This document shows positions 1 to 7,727 of a DNA stretch of 64,000 bases, piece by piece. The DNA is taken from NCBI RefSeq assembly GCF_014656415.1, contig NZ_BNCJ01000002.1:340213-404212 (forward strand), read 5' to 3'. Numbering within the stretch: the first letter of the stretch is position 1; each line of letters starts with the position of its first letter. This DNA comes from Seohaeicola zhoushanensis (GTDB taxonomy: Bacteria > Pseudomonadota > Alphaproteobacteria > Rhodobacterales > Rhodobacteraceae). The notes beneath the pieces were generated by a model. It made no database searches and was not told where the DNA came from. It saw nothing but the letters and a program-made list of their open reading frames with translations. The translations under genes and the position numbers were made by a program.

Positions 1-421
1 CACGCCGGTGCCCTCGGAGCTGGACGCGATCAGCGCCCTGCGCTGCGTGCGGGCGATGCGCGAGTCACTGGCGCGCTGGAACGCCGAACGCGTGGCGGCG
101 GGCGAACCGGCGATCATGGGCAGCTTCGGGCTTCACTTCGGCCCCGTGGTGCTGGGCGACATCGGCGCCAACCGGCTGGAATTCGCGGTGCTCGGCAATA
201 CGGTCAACGTGGCCAGCCGGATCGAGAAGCTGACCCGCCCGCTGGTCGCCGAAATAGCCCTGAGCGACCAGATGCGCATCCGCGCCGAGGGGCAGGCGGG
301 GCCGGGCGACCCGGCGCTCGAAGGGCTGTTCCGGCAGGAACCGCAGGCCGTGCGGGGCCTGGACGAGATGGTGACGGTCTGGACACTGTCCCGCCCCGAG
401 GCGGCGCTCAGACCGAACTAA
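1..421 (+). CDS. Class III adenylate/guanylate cyclase, C-terminal part (5' end outside window)
   Basis: The frame is open from the first base, so the gene starts upstream and only about 140 C-terminal residues are present. They show the end of a class III cyclase catalytic domain: the segment LEFAVLGNTVNVASRIE carries the family's G-x-x-VN-x-A-x-R signature, where Asn and Arg contact the ribose and transition state. Such proteins make cAMP or cGMP from ATP or GTP; the substrate cannot be judged because the N-terminal half of the domain is missing. The stop overlaps the 3' end of the convergent receiver gene by 4 bases. Confidence 0.85.
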   Translation, partial: TPVPSELDAISALRCVRAMRESLARWNAERVAAGEPAIMGSFGLHFGPVVLGDIGANRLEFAVLGNTVNVASRIEKLTRPLVAEIALSDQMRIRAEGQAGPGDPALEGLFRQEPQAVRGLDEMVTVWTLSRPEAALRPN

Positions 422-822
422 TGCAGCGTGATCTGCCTCGGCAGCGCCGAGGTGAAGGCAGAGGCGGTGAAGTCCGATTTCATCAGCACCTTGCGCACCC
501 CGGCCAGCGCGGCCTTCTCCCACATGAAGGGCGAGGGCCAGTCCGACACGATGATCACCGGGATCCTGCCGTAACGGGCATCCTGCGCCAGCTCCATCGC
601 GAAATTGGCGCCCTTGCCGTCGGGCAGGTTGTTGTCGAGCAGGATGAAGCTGACCCGGATGGTCGCCAGCGCCAGCCGCGCCTCCTCCAGCGTCGCGGCA
701 AAACGCACCTCGACCGGCGACATCACCGCGCGAACGGTGCGGGCCATCATCCGCTGATCATACGTGCTGTCCTCGACGATCAGGCAGGTGCGCACGGACG
801 CATTGCCGCTGGTCTGGGGCAA
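418..822 (-). CDS. Stand-alone response regulator receiver protein
   Basis: A 134-residue protein that is a single CheY-like receiver domain without an output domain. The acidic pair E17-D18, the phospho-acceptor D63 in the motif FILLDNNLPDG, a Ser in VIIVSDW and a Lys near the C-terminus in LMKSDF match the receiver active site. It would take phosphate from a histidine kinase and act by protein contact. It is convergent with the cyclase gene (4-base 3' overlap), so the two are not co-transcribed. The partner kinase is not identifiable here; the hybrid kinase near 20 kb is far away and carries its own receiver. Confidence 0.88.
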   Translation of the reverse strand: MPQTSGNASVRTCLIVEDSTYDQRMMARTVRAVMSPVEVRFAATLEEARLALATIRVSFILLDNNLPDGKGANFAMELAQDARYGRIPVIIVSDWPSPFMWEKAALAGVRKVLMKSDFTASAFTSALPRQITLH

Positions 823-889
823 AGATGCTCTCCTCGATCCGGGCGATGCCCCGTTCTGCCAGCAAGCCGTTAAGAACTGCTGAACGGCC

Positions 890-2053
890 TCAGCGCGGCA
901 GCGGCGTGGCGCCCTTGTTGTAGGGCGTCCAGTCGGTGATCTCGGGGTAATACATCGCCCGCCAGCGCCGCACCCTCGGGTTCATCACCCGCCGCCAGAG
1001 GCGCGGCATCAGCGCCAGCGTGGTCATCACGGCATAGCCATGTGGCAGCTGCGGCGCCTCGTCCTCGGTATAGTTCTGCAACAGCGGAAAGCGGCGGTTC
1101 GGCTTGTAATGATGGTCGGAATGGCGCTGCAGGTTGATGAGCAGCCAGTTCGACGCCTTCTGCGCCGCGTTCCAGGAATGGCGGGGCAGCACGTGTTCAT
1201 ATTTGCCATTGCCCAGGTGCTTGCGCGACAGGCCGTAGTGCTCGACGTAATTCACCATCTCCAGGTGAAAGACCGCGACAAAGGCCTGCAGCAGGAACAG
1301 CCCGACCCCGGCAAAGCCGCCAAGCGCGAAGGCCAGCGCGATGAACACCGCCTGCAACACCCAGTAGCGGAAGAAGGGGTTGGAGCGGTCGGTCCAGGGC
1401 AGGCCCCTGCGCGCCAGCTGCGCCTTCTCGGCCCGAAAGGCGGACTTGGCACATTGCACCAGCACCCGCCCGAAGAAACGCCAGAACCCCTCGCCATAGC
1501 GCGCTGTGACCGGGTCGCGCGGCGTGCCGACGTACAGATGATGCACCAGCAGGTGCTCCGAGCGGAAATGCGAATACATCACCATCGCCAGCAGGATGTC
1601 GCCCAGCCAGCGTTCGGCCCGCGCCTTCTGGTGCATCAGCTCGTGGCTGTAGTTGATCCCGATGGTCCCGGTGACGACGCCGACGCCGAAGAACAGCCCG
1701 ATCCGTTCCAGCGTGCCAAGGTGGTCGGCCCGCGTCGCGTACCAGATCAGGCTGAACAGGGTGACGAATTGCACTGGCACCCAGGCCCAGGTGAGCAGTT
1801 TGTACCAGGTCAACTGGTCCTCGGCCGTCTCGGGGTCGGCATTCTCCAGGTTCAGCCCCAGCACCTTGTCCAGCGCGGTATAGGCGTTCCAGGTCACCAC
1901 GACGACGAGCAGCACCCAGAGCCCGCCCATCATCGCCCCGAACCAGAGCAGCGGCACCAGGAGGAAGGAGGTGGCGAAGGGCAGCACGCTTTGCCAGCGG
2001 GCCAGCTTTTCCGGCGAGGTCATGTCGAACTCCAGCTGTCGGTTGATCGCCAT
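890..2053 (-). CDS. alkB: Alkane 1-monooxygenase (AlkB family)
   Basis: An integral-membrane non-haem di-iron hydroxylase of 387 residues, which would oxidise the terminal carbon of n-alkanes using electrons from rubredoxin. The histidine boxes are in the expected order: HELMH at 137-141, EHLLVHH at 166-172 and LQRHSDHH at 308-315. The AlkB signature NYVEHYGL is at 268-275. Several hydrophobic membrane segments lie in the first 135 residues and around 230-265. No rubredoxin or rubredoxin reductase gene is in the window, so electron donors must be encoded elsewhere. It lies 18 bases downstream of mutY on the same strand and may share its transcript. A broader fatty-acid-desaturase-like substrate cannot be excluded, but the signature favours alkanes. 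Confidence 0.92.
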   Translation of the reverse strand: MAINRQLEFDMTSPEKLARWQSVLPFATSFLLVPLLWFGAMMGGLWVLLVVVVTWNAYTALDKVLGLNLENADPETAEDQLTWYKLLTWAWVPVQFVTLFSLIWYATRADHLGTLERIGLFFGVGVVTGTIGINYSHELMHQKARAERWLGDILLAMVMYSHFRSEHLLVHHLYVGTPRDPVTARYGEGFWRFFGRVLVQCAKSAFRAEKAQLARRGLPWTDRSNPFFRYWVLQAVFIALAFALGGFAGVGLFLLQAFVAVFHLEMVNYVEHYGLSRKHLGNGKYEHVLPRHSWNAAQKASNWLLINLQRHSDHHYKPNRRFPLLQNYTEDEAPQLPHGYAVMTTLALMPRLWRRVMNPRVRRWRAMYYPEITDWTPYNKGATPLPR

Positions 2054-2071
2054 GTTCCTAGGGGTCTCTGG

Positions 2072-3154
2072 TTAACCGTTCCTTCCGCGACCGTCCGCAC
2101 CGCCGCGCCACAGATCATAGGCCTTGCGCATCACGGTCGGAAGATCCGAAGGCCGGAATTCACCATGTTCCAGGAATGCGCCCCTCTCGGGGAGCATTCC
2201 GGGCGCAACCGTGGCATGGCGCACCTCCAGGATCAGGTGGAAATGGGTGAAGGTATGGCGCACCTCGCCCGGCAGCACCTGCCATTCGGCGCGGATCGGC
2301 GGCGCGTCGAGCGCGCGCTCGCCCCAGTCCGACCCCGGCCAGCCGAGCATCCCGCCCAGCAGCCCCTTGTCCGGCCGCCGCTCCAGCAACAGCGCGCCAT
2401 CCGCGCGCCGCGCGATATAGGCGATGCCGCGCCGCACCGGCTTGGGCTTCTTCTCGGCCTTCTTCGGCAGCAGCGGCGCGGTGCCGGCGGCACGGGCGGC
2501 GCAGGGCGCGCGCAGCGGGCAGATCCCGCAGGCCGGGTTCTTCGGCGTGCAGATCGTCGCGCCGAGGTCCATCATCGCCTGGGCATGGTCGCCGGGGCGC
2601 TGCTGCGGCGTCAGGGCTTCGGCCAGGCCGTAAAGCTCGGGTTTGGCGGTGGGCAGGGGCGTGTGGATATCCCAAAGCCGCGCCACCACCCGTTCGACAT
2701 TGCCGTCCATCACCGTCTCGGGCGCGTCGAAAGCGATGGCCGAGATCGCGGCGGCGGTATAGGGGCCGATGCCGGGCAGCCCCAGCAGGGTGTCGTGATC
2801 GCGCGGGAAGACGCCGCCATGCTCGGCGGCCACCACCCGCGCGCATTTCAGCAGGTTCCGCGCGCGGGCGTAATAGCCAAGCCCCGCCCATTCCCCCATC
2901 ACCGCGCCATCCTCGGCAGCGGCCAGGTCGCCCACCGTCGGCCAGAGCCGGGTGAAACGGTGGAAATAGTCCTTCACCGCCGCCACCGTGGTCTGTTGCA
3001 GCATGATCTCCGACAGCCAGACGCGATAGGGGTCTGGTTCCACCCCCGCGCGGCGCTCGGCCGGGCCGACACGCCAAGGCAGGGCGCGCGCATGGGTGTC
3101 GTACCACTCGAGCAGGGCCGCGCCTATGGCGCTGGTTTCAAAGGTGTCACGCAT
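2072..3154 (-). CDS. mutY: A/G-specific adenine DNA glycosylase MutY
   Basis: Removes adenine mispaired with 8-oxoguanine in base excision repair. The 360-residue protein has the helix-hairpin-helix LPGIGPYTAAAI (about 126-137), the catalytic Glu in WLSEIMLQQT (E49) and the catalytic Asp in VMDGNVERV (D150). A 4Fe-4S cluster is formed by C202, C209, C212 and C218 in the exact C-x6-C-x2-C-x5-C spacing. The region after about residue 235 is the Nudix-like 8-oxoG recognition domain. The start fits the short divergent gap of 82 bases to the DUF721 gene. alkB follows on the same strand. Confidence 0.96.
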   Translation of the reverse strand: MRDTFETSAIGAALLEWYDTHARALPWRVGPAERRAGVEPDPYRVWLSEIMLQQTTVAAVKDYFHRFTRLWPTVGDLAAAEDGAVMGEWAGLGYYARARNLLKCARVVAAEHGGVFPRDHDTLLGLPGIGPYTAAAISAIAFDAPETVMDGNVERVVARLWDIHTPLPTAKPELYGLAEALTPQQRPGDHAQAMMDLGATICTPKNPACGICPLRAPCAARAAGTAPLLPKKAEKKPKPVRRGIAYIARRADGALLLERRPDKGLLGGMLGWPGSDWGERALDAPPIRAEWQVLPGEVRHTFTHFHLILEVRHATVAPGMLPERGAFLEHGEFRPSDLPTVMRKAYDLWRGGADGRGRNG

Positions 3155-3236
3155 TATTTATGTCCCGCCCGGGCGGTTTCACTGGCACCCGCCCACCCGG
3201 TCCTTACAATAAGCCAACCACCGGCGGAATCCACAG

Positions 3237-3743
3237 ATGGCACAGCGTCAGTCCACCACGCGCGGCTTCAAGCGCACCGCGGCCCTTCTCGACGGCCAGA
3301 TCCGTCGTGCCGGCGAAAGCCGGGGCTTTGCCGTGTCGCGCGTGCTGACCCACTGGGCCGAGATCGTCGGCGCCGACATCGCGGCCATCGCCCGGCCGGT
3401 GAACGTCGGCTATGGCCGGGGCGGCTTTGGCGCGACGCTGACGGTGCTGACCACCGGGGCGCAGGCGCCGATGCTGGAAATGCAGAAGGAACAGATCCGC
3501 GCCAGGATCAACGCGGTCTACGGCTACAACGCCATCAGCCGGGTGCGCATCACCCAGACCGCCCCCACCGGTTTTGCCGAGGGGCAGGTCGCCTTCGACC
3601 CGGCGCCCAGGCCGGTCGAGAAACCGGAAGACCCGGTGGCGGCGCGCGAGGCGCACGAGGCCGTCGCCCCGGTCCAGGACGAAGGCCTGCGCGCGGCGCT
3701 TGAACGGCTGGGCCGTAACGTATTAAGCAACACGAAACGCTGA
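3237..3743 (+). CDS. DUF721 (DciA-like) domain protein
   Basis: A 168-residue protein whose first 110 residues match the DUF721 family (pattern LTHWAEIVGADIA, then VNVGYGRGGFGATLTVL and the helix MLEMQKEQIRARINAVYGY). Some DUF721 proteins (DciA) load or recruit the replicative helicase. Whether this short form with an acidic, Pro-rich tail does so is inference. It is divergent from mutY and followed 13 bases later by the DsbA-like gene, suggesting one operon with the two genes after it. Confidence 0.8.
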   Translation: MAQRQSTTRGFKRTAALLDGQIRRAGESRGFAVSRVLTHWAEIVGADIAAIARPVNVGYGRGGFGATLTVLTTGAQAPMLEMQKEQIRARINAVYGYNAISRVRITQTAPTGFAEGQVAFDPAPRPVEKPEDPVAAREAHEAVAPVQDEGLRAALERLGRNVLSNTKR

Positions 3744-3756
3744 GAAAGGTAGGGGC

Positions 3757-4422
3757 ATGACCCGTAAACTTGGACTTTTGGGTGCGGTGGTGCTCGCCGC
3801 GGGCCTGGGCTATTTCGCGCTGAACACATCGACCCCCGGTTCGACCGAGCTGACCGCCCCGATCGGCGCCGCTTCGGCCTCGGAAGTCGACACGTCGAGC
3901 GTGGTCGAAATGTCCATCGGCCAGGAAGACGCCCCGGTGACGATCGTGGAATACGCCTCGTTCACCTGCCCGCATTGCGCCGCCTTCCACCAGGACGGCT
4001 TCAAGCGCCTCAAGGCCGATTACATCGACACCGGCAAGGTCAAGCTGGTCTACCACGATGTTTACTTCGACAAGTATGGCCTCTGGGCCTCGATGATCGC
4101 CCGCTGCGGCGGCCCGGAGAAATTCTTCGGCATCGCCGACCTGCTCTACAAGGGCCAGTCCACCTGGGCCCGCGCCGCCGAGCCGAACGGGATCGTCGAG
4201 GAACTCAAGAAGATCGGCCGCCTCGCCGGCATCGAGAACGACAAGCTCGAAGCCTGCATGACCGACAAGACCATGGCCGAGACCCTGGTCGCCTGGTTCC
4301 AGGAGAACGCCGAGAAGGACAAGATCAACGCCACGCCCAGCTTCATCGTCAACGGGCAGCTGGTCAAGAACATGCCCTATGACGAGTTCAAGGCCGTGAT
4401 CGACGCCGAGCTCGCCAAGTGA
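3757..4422 (+). CDS. DsbA-family thiol:disulfide oxidoreductase
   Basis: A 221-residue exported thioredoxin-fold protein. It has an N-terminal hydrophobic segment at residues 5-20 (signal peptide or anchor) and the active-site motif CPHC at 71-74 in SFTCPHCAAFH. A cis-proline-type segment, INATPSFIVNGQ, lies near the C-terminus. This architecture is that of periplasmic DsbA-like or BdbD-like proteins that introduce or shuffle disulfides in exported proteins. The stop overlaps the start of the next gene (GTGA), so translation is coupled. The DUF721 gene is just upstream. Confidence 0.88.
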   Translation: MTRKLGLLGAVVLAAGLGYFALNTSTPGSTELTAPIGAASASEVDTSSVVEMSIGQEDAPVTIVEYASFTCPHCAAFHQDGFKRLKADYIDTGKVKLVYHDVYFDKYGLWASMIARCGGPEKFFGIADLLYKGQSTWARAAEPNGIVEELKKIGRLAGIENDKLEACMTDKTMAETLVAWFQENAEKDKINATPSFIVNGQLVKNMPYDEFKAVIDAELAK

Positions 4423-5531
4423 GCGCACCGCTGGCCGGCCTGAAGGTCGTCGAACTCGCCCGCATCCTGGCCGGCCCCTGGGCCGGTCAGACGCTCTCGG
4501 ACCTCGGCGCCGAGGTCATCAAGGTGGAGTCGCCGAAAGGCGACGACACCCGCGCCTGGGGCCCGCCCTTCGTGACCCGGGACGAGGATGTCTCGGCCTC
4601 CTATTACCACTCGACCAACCGCGGCAAGGCCTCGATCCGCGTCGACCTCGCCTCGCCCGAGGGCCAGGCCCGCGTGCGCGAGCTGGTCAGGGACGCCGAT
4701 ATCCTGATCGAGAACTTCAAGGTCGGCGGCCTCAAGAAATACGGCCTCGACTACGACAGCCTCAAAGAGGTCAACCCGCGGCTGATCTACTGCTCGGTCA
4801 CCGGCTTCGGCCAGACCGGCCCCTATGCCCATCGCGCGGGCTATGACTTCATCATCCAGGGCATGTCCGGGCTGATGTCGATCACCGGCGCGCCCGAGGG
4901 GCAGCCGCAGAAGGCCGGCGTCGCGATCACCGACATCTTCACCGGGGTCTACTCGGTGGTCGGCATCCTCGCCGCGCTGCACCAGCGCGCCACCACCGGC
5001 CGCGGCCAGCACATCGACATGGCGCTGCTCGACGTGGCGGTGGCGGTGACCGCCAACCAGGCGCTGAACTACCTCACCACCGGGGTCGCGCCGGGGCGGA
5101 TGGGCAATGCCCACATGAACCTGACGCCCTACGAGGTCTTCGACTGCGCCGACGGCTTCATCATCATCGCCACCGGCAACGACGGGCAATACCAGCGGCT
5201 CTGCCGGCTGCTCGGCCTCGACGACATGGCCGAGGCGCCCGAGTTCCTGCACAACAAGGACCGCATTGCCAACCGCCGCGTGATGATCGCCCGCCTCAAC
5301 GGCGCCACGGCGGGATGGAGCAAGGCCGACCTGCTGGCCGGCTGCGAGGCGCAGGGCGTGCCGGCAGGCCCGATCAACGACCTCTCCGAGGTGCTGGCCG
5401 ACCCGCAGGTGGTGGCGCGCGGCATGCAGATCACGCTCGACGGCGTGCCCGGCATTCGCACCCCCCTGCGCTTCTCCGACGCCGAACTGTCCCTCCACCG
5501 CCCGGCGCCGAAGCTCGGCGAGGACGAATAG
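4419..5531 (+). CDS. CaiB/BaiF family (class III) CoA transferase
   Basis: A 370-residue class III CoA transferase that would move CoA between carboxylic acids; the substrates are not evident. The N-terminus (LKVVELARILAGPWAGQ, then LGAEVIKVE) is the family's Rossmann-like start. The catalytic Asp is expected at D172 in ITDIFTG, followed by the typical GILAALHQRATTGRGQ stretch. The start is the GTG that overlaps the preceding stop by 4 bases; this gives the canonical family N-terminus. It is the last gene before the AT-rich island. Confidence 0.9.
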   Translation: MSAPLAGLKVVELARILAGPWAGQTLSDLGAEVIKVESPKGDDTRAWGPPFVTRDEDVSASYYHSTNRGKASIRVDLASPEGQARVRELVRDADILIENFKVGGLKKYGLDYDSLKEVNPRLIYCSVTGFGQTGPYAHRAGYDFIIQGMSGLMSITGAPEGQPQKAGVAITDIFTGVYSVVGILAALHQRATTGRGQHIDMALLDVAVAVTANQALNYLTTGVAPGRMGNAHMNLTPYEVFDCADGFIIIATGNDGQYQRLCRLLGLDDMAEAPEFLHNKDRIANRRVMIARLNGATAGWSKADLLAGCEAQGVPAGPINDLSEVLADPQVVARGMQITLDGVPGIRTPLRFSDAELSLHRPAPKLGEDE

Positions 5532-5978
5532 AGGCGGGGCACCACCCACGCCGCACGCTCTCAGGGGCGCTTCCCCTCCCCCTCGGGGGAGGGGGGCGGT
5601 GGATGGCGTGGTGAGGGGTTGAAGCGCAATGGCCGCTTGAAGGCCGCTTACGGTTTGCTACGCCATGGCTGGTGGCGGCAATGCGCAGGACGGGGACTTG
5701 ACTGCCTGGCGTCCGGCTCGGGAGAGACTTGAAGCAATCGGCCCATACCGGCCGCTCGCCAAGATCACCAGCGCTGCGGTGCAGCTTCACCGGACCAGTC
5801 ATTCACGCATTACGCAGCATGGCCTTGCGCGCAGAGGTCAGCAACGCGGACGCAACGGACCTTGAGCCGGATCATCTGACGCCACTCATCTACAGCTGGA
5901 ACAGACCATTAACCACCTCGCGCGTTGTCGCTCCAATGATGCAAAAACGAGGCGGGATGACTTTCTGCTGCCTAATTT
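5532..5978. other. Non-coding junction before the ATPase island
   Basis: About 450 bases without a convincing gene. Near 5568-5590 is a C/G-rich inverted repeat (CCCCTCCCCCTC then GGGGGAGGGG) that may end transcription of the CoA transferase gene. The stretch ggccgctt is directly repeated at about 5628-5646. Short open frames here lack family resemblance and typical codon use. The region may hold the left boundary of an inserted segment, but no attachment repeat or tRNA fragment could be recognised. Confidence 0.4.
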
Positions 5979-7229
5979 CTATATGTCATTAATTACGCGG
6001 ACGACTTTACCCTCTTTGATAGCCAGCATGGTCCGTATAGCCATTCGCACTTTTGGGCTTGAAAGCCTGTAAGACTTTTGGCTCTCAATGCGCCTTAGCA
6101 GTGGATTCTCATCCTTCGAAAGTTTTGATAACTCTCCGGATACATTGAGGGCCACATTTTTGGTGGTTTCAGGGAATAGCTCTCTAATCTTTGCTTCTAC
6201 ATCCTTGTAGGTAAAGGTGTCTTTAGTAATCTCACCGCAAGCGTATAGACATTGGTTCCGCCTTGCCGCCTTGGTTTCATTTGAGTTTAGACGATCCGCC
6301 AACATGGCACAGGTAGAGCGAATAGAATTTTTTGCCCACTTAGTAGTCGCTCTGTCGAAGACAACTTGATCTATTTTCCCATCCTTCTTTCGAGCCTCCT
6401 TTGCGATCTTTAAGCCCAACTCTTGAAGCTCGAGTGCAATTCTGTCAGTTACCTTTAGCATCCGATCATAGAAAATGTCGCTATTACCTATCACTTTCAG
6501 CTTCAACGCACTCTCAAGGCCTAAACGCATTAAAGACTTGGCTTCGTTGGGCGTCATCCGCTCAACTTCCGGAATTTCTTTAAGTCGCGTTGAAATCGTT
6601 TGAAGATTATCACTTTTTGAAAGTATTTCATCTATCCCAGCAGGGGTTCCGACAATTACAATCTTAACTTCATACTGAGAATAGGTGGGGTCGTCCAAGA
6701 GGATAATGCAATTCGAGACTTGCTTGCACAAATCCGCGTCACTGGAAATCTGCTCGAAATTATCTAAGACGATTACTGCCTTGCCCCTGCCAGCCTTCTT
6801 TCTAATGTAAGCCAAAAGCCTTTCGAAAGGCTCTTTCTTGCCCTTTACATAGGTCCAAGTCCCTTCGAAATCGACGCCGACACCTTGCGGCTTGATGCCG
6901 CCTGATTTGACCAGCTCATAAGCCTCCTTCTCGAGTTCTTCATTCCTTGAGAGTCTATCCTGGAAAGCGGCGCCGAGAGATCCCAGTCTTGAGGCTTGAA
7001 CAAGGTTGATGACTTCATAAGAGACGCGCTCAGTTTCAAAAACTCTTTTATAGAGCCATGACTTGCCGTTGCCGCTTTCTCCAAAAATGATCAGATGCTG
7101 ACTTTCAGTTAGCCCCTCCGCGAGTTCCTCTTCCAGATCTGGACGCGGAATATACGATCGGCGGTTTACGTCGGATGAACGTGGAGTAAAGACCTCTTCT
7201 GGCTTGGGCGTTCCGGAGAAAAGCGACAT
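5979..7229 (-). CDS. Orphan P-loop (AAA/STAND-like) ATPase in an AT-rich island
   Basis: A 416-residue protein, MSLFSGTPKPEEVF..., with a Walker A motif GESGNGKS (50-57) and a Walker B-like run VIVLDNFEQ (152-160). The middle is helical, and the C-terminal third looks like a winged-helix segment (FTYKDVEAKIRELF ... NPLLRRIES ... YRLSSPKVRMAIRTML). The layout resembles Orc1/Cdc6-like or STAND-type signalling ATPases; the precise family is not recognised. Base composition and codon use (many A/T-ending Lys, Ile and Asn codons) differ sharply from all neighbours, so recent horizontal acquisition is likely. A role in defence or in maintaining a mobile element is plausible but unproven. No partner gene is adjacent. 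Confidence 0.7.
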   Translation of the reverse strand: MSLFSGTPKPEEVFTPRSSDVNRRSYIPRPDLEEELAEGLTESQHLIIFGESGNGKSWLYKRVFETERVSYEVINLVQASRLGSLGAAFQDRLSRNEELEKEAYELVKSGGIKPQGVGVDFEGTWTYVKGKKEPFERLLAYIRKKAGRGKAVIVLDNFEQISSDADLCKQVSNCIILLDDPTYSQYEVKIVIVGTPAGIDEILSKSDNLQTISTRLKEIPEVERMTPNEAKSLMRLGLESALKLKVIGNSDIFYDRMLKVTDRIALELQELGLKIAKEARKKDGKIDQVVFDRATTKWAKNSIRSTCAMLADRLNSNETKAARRNQCLYACGEITKDTFTYKDVEAKIRELFPETTKNVALNVSGELSKLSKDENPLLRRIESQKSYRLSSPKVRMAIRTMLAIKEGKVVRVINDI

Positions 7230-7251
7230 GATCTTGGTTCTCTACTTTTGA

Positions 7252-7280
7252 ATATCCGTCACGAAATCTACTATCATCAA
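7252..7280 (-). promoter_or_regulatory. Possible sigma70-type promoter for the orphan ATPase
   Basis: On the minus strand a TTGATG box (7275-7280) is separated by exactly 17 bases from GGATAT (7252-7257). This places the start of transcription about 15-20 bases before the ATG. It was found by eye only, and AT-rich DNA gives chance matches. Confidence 0.35.
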
Positions 7281-7641
7281 GTCTCGTCGAAGACCATGTG
7301 GTAAGATTTCAATCTCGTGCACAGAAGCGCGTGACGATTTGCTTCTTACGGAGCTTCCAAGAGCGGTCATCCGGTGATCGGCGCAGCGAATTTCCGCTTC
7401 CCGCCCATAGTGTCAGCGCCCCGCGACATACTGCGCCTCGAACGAATGTCGCGAAAGGGCTGCGAACAGCCGCTTGGGCTGGCTAACCCTCGTGCGGCGT
7501 CGTCTGCTTCGCCGGCACTTTCACAGGTTGCCATCAAAAGCCCCGGTCAATACCGATCCCTCCGGCAAGGCGCTCACCACAACCCCACACGATCCGTTGC
7601 CAAGGTCGGGGAAGGGGGATCTTACCACCCCCGAAAACCAC
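7281..7641. other. Non-coding interval right of the island
   Basis: No gene is supported here. The part around 7350-7420 (gagcttccaagagcggtc ... ggcgcagcgaatttccgc ... gcccatagtg) has the look of intergenic repeat DNA that I associate with Rhodobacterales genomes, but only one copy is clear in this window. No intact tRNA is present at the island edge. The right part runs into the TGTCCCAG repeat element. Confidence 0.35.
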
Positions 7642-7710
7642 TGTCCCAGATTCACTCCCAACGAAAATCAAGCAATTCCAATATCTTGATCCCCCGTTCT
7701 AGCTGGGACA
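7642..7710 (-). repeat. TGTCCCAG-ended dispersed element, copy 1 (69 bp)
   Basis: Read on the minus strand it begins TGTCCCAGCTAG and ends CTGGGACA, giving 8-bp inverted ends. Inside are TTGGAAT and TTTTCGTTGGGAGTGA. Copies 2 (29797-29865) and 3 (63032-63099) share the ends, the length and these inner motifs. It lies 17 bases past the stop of the flavin monooxygenase gene, in the same orientation. Confidence 0.85.
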
Positions 7711-7727
7711 CTCAAATCCGCCCTGTT

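Noticed and set aside
1040-3703. Long open frame of 887 codons on the plus strand
   Set aside because: It lies antisense to alkB and mutY, is rich in Arg/Pro/His/Gln and has no family resemblance; a shadow caused by high GC.
5729-5992. 87-codon frame left of the ATPase island
   Set aside because: No convincing start, no homology pattern and overlap with the ATPase gene end; treated as non-coding.
7295-7340. Possible tRNA 3' fragment at the island's right edge
   Set aside because: A T-arm and acceptor stem could not be formed and no matching copy was found on the left side.
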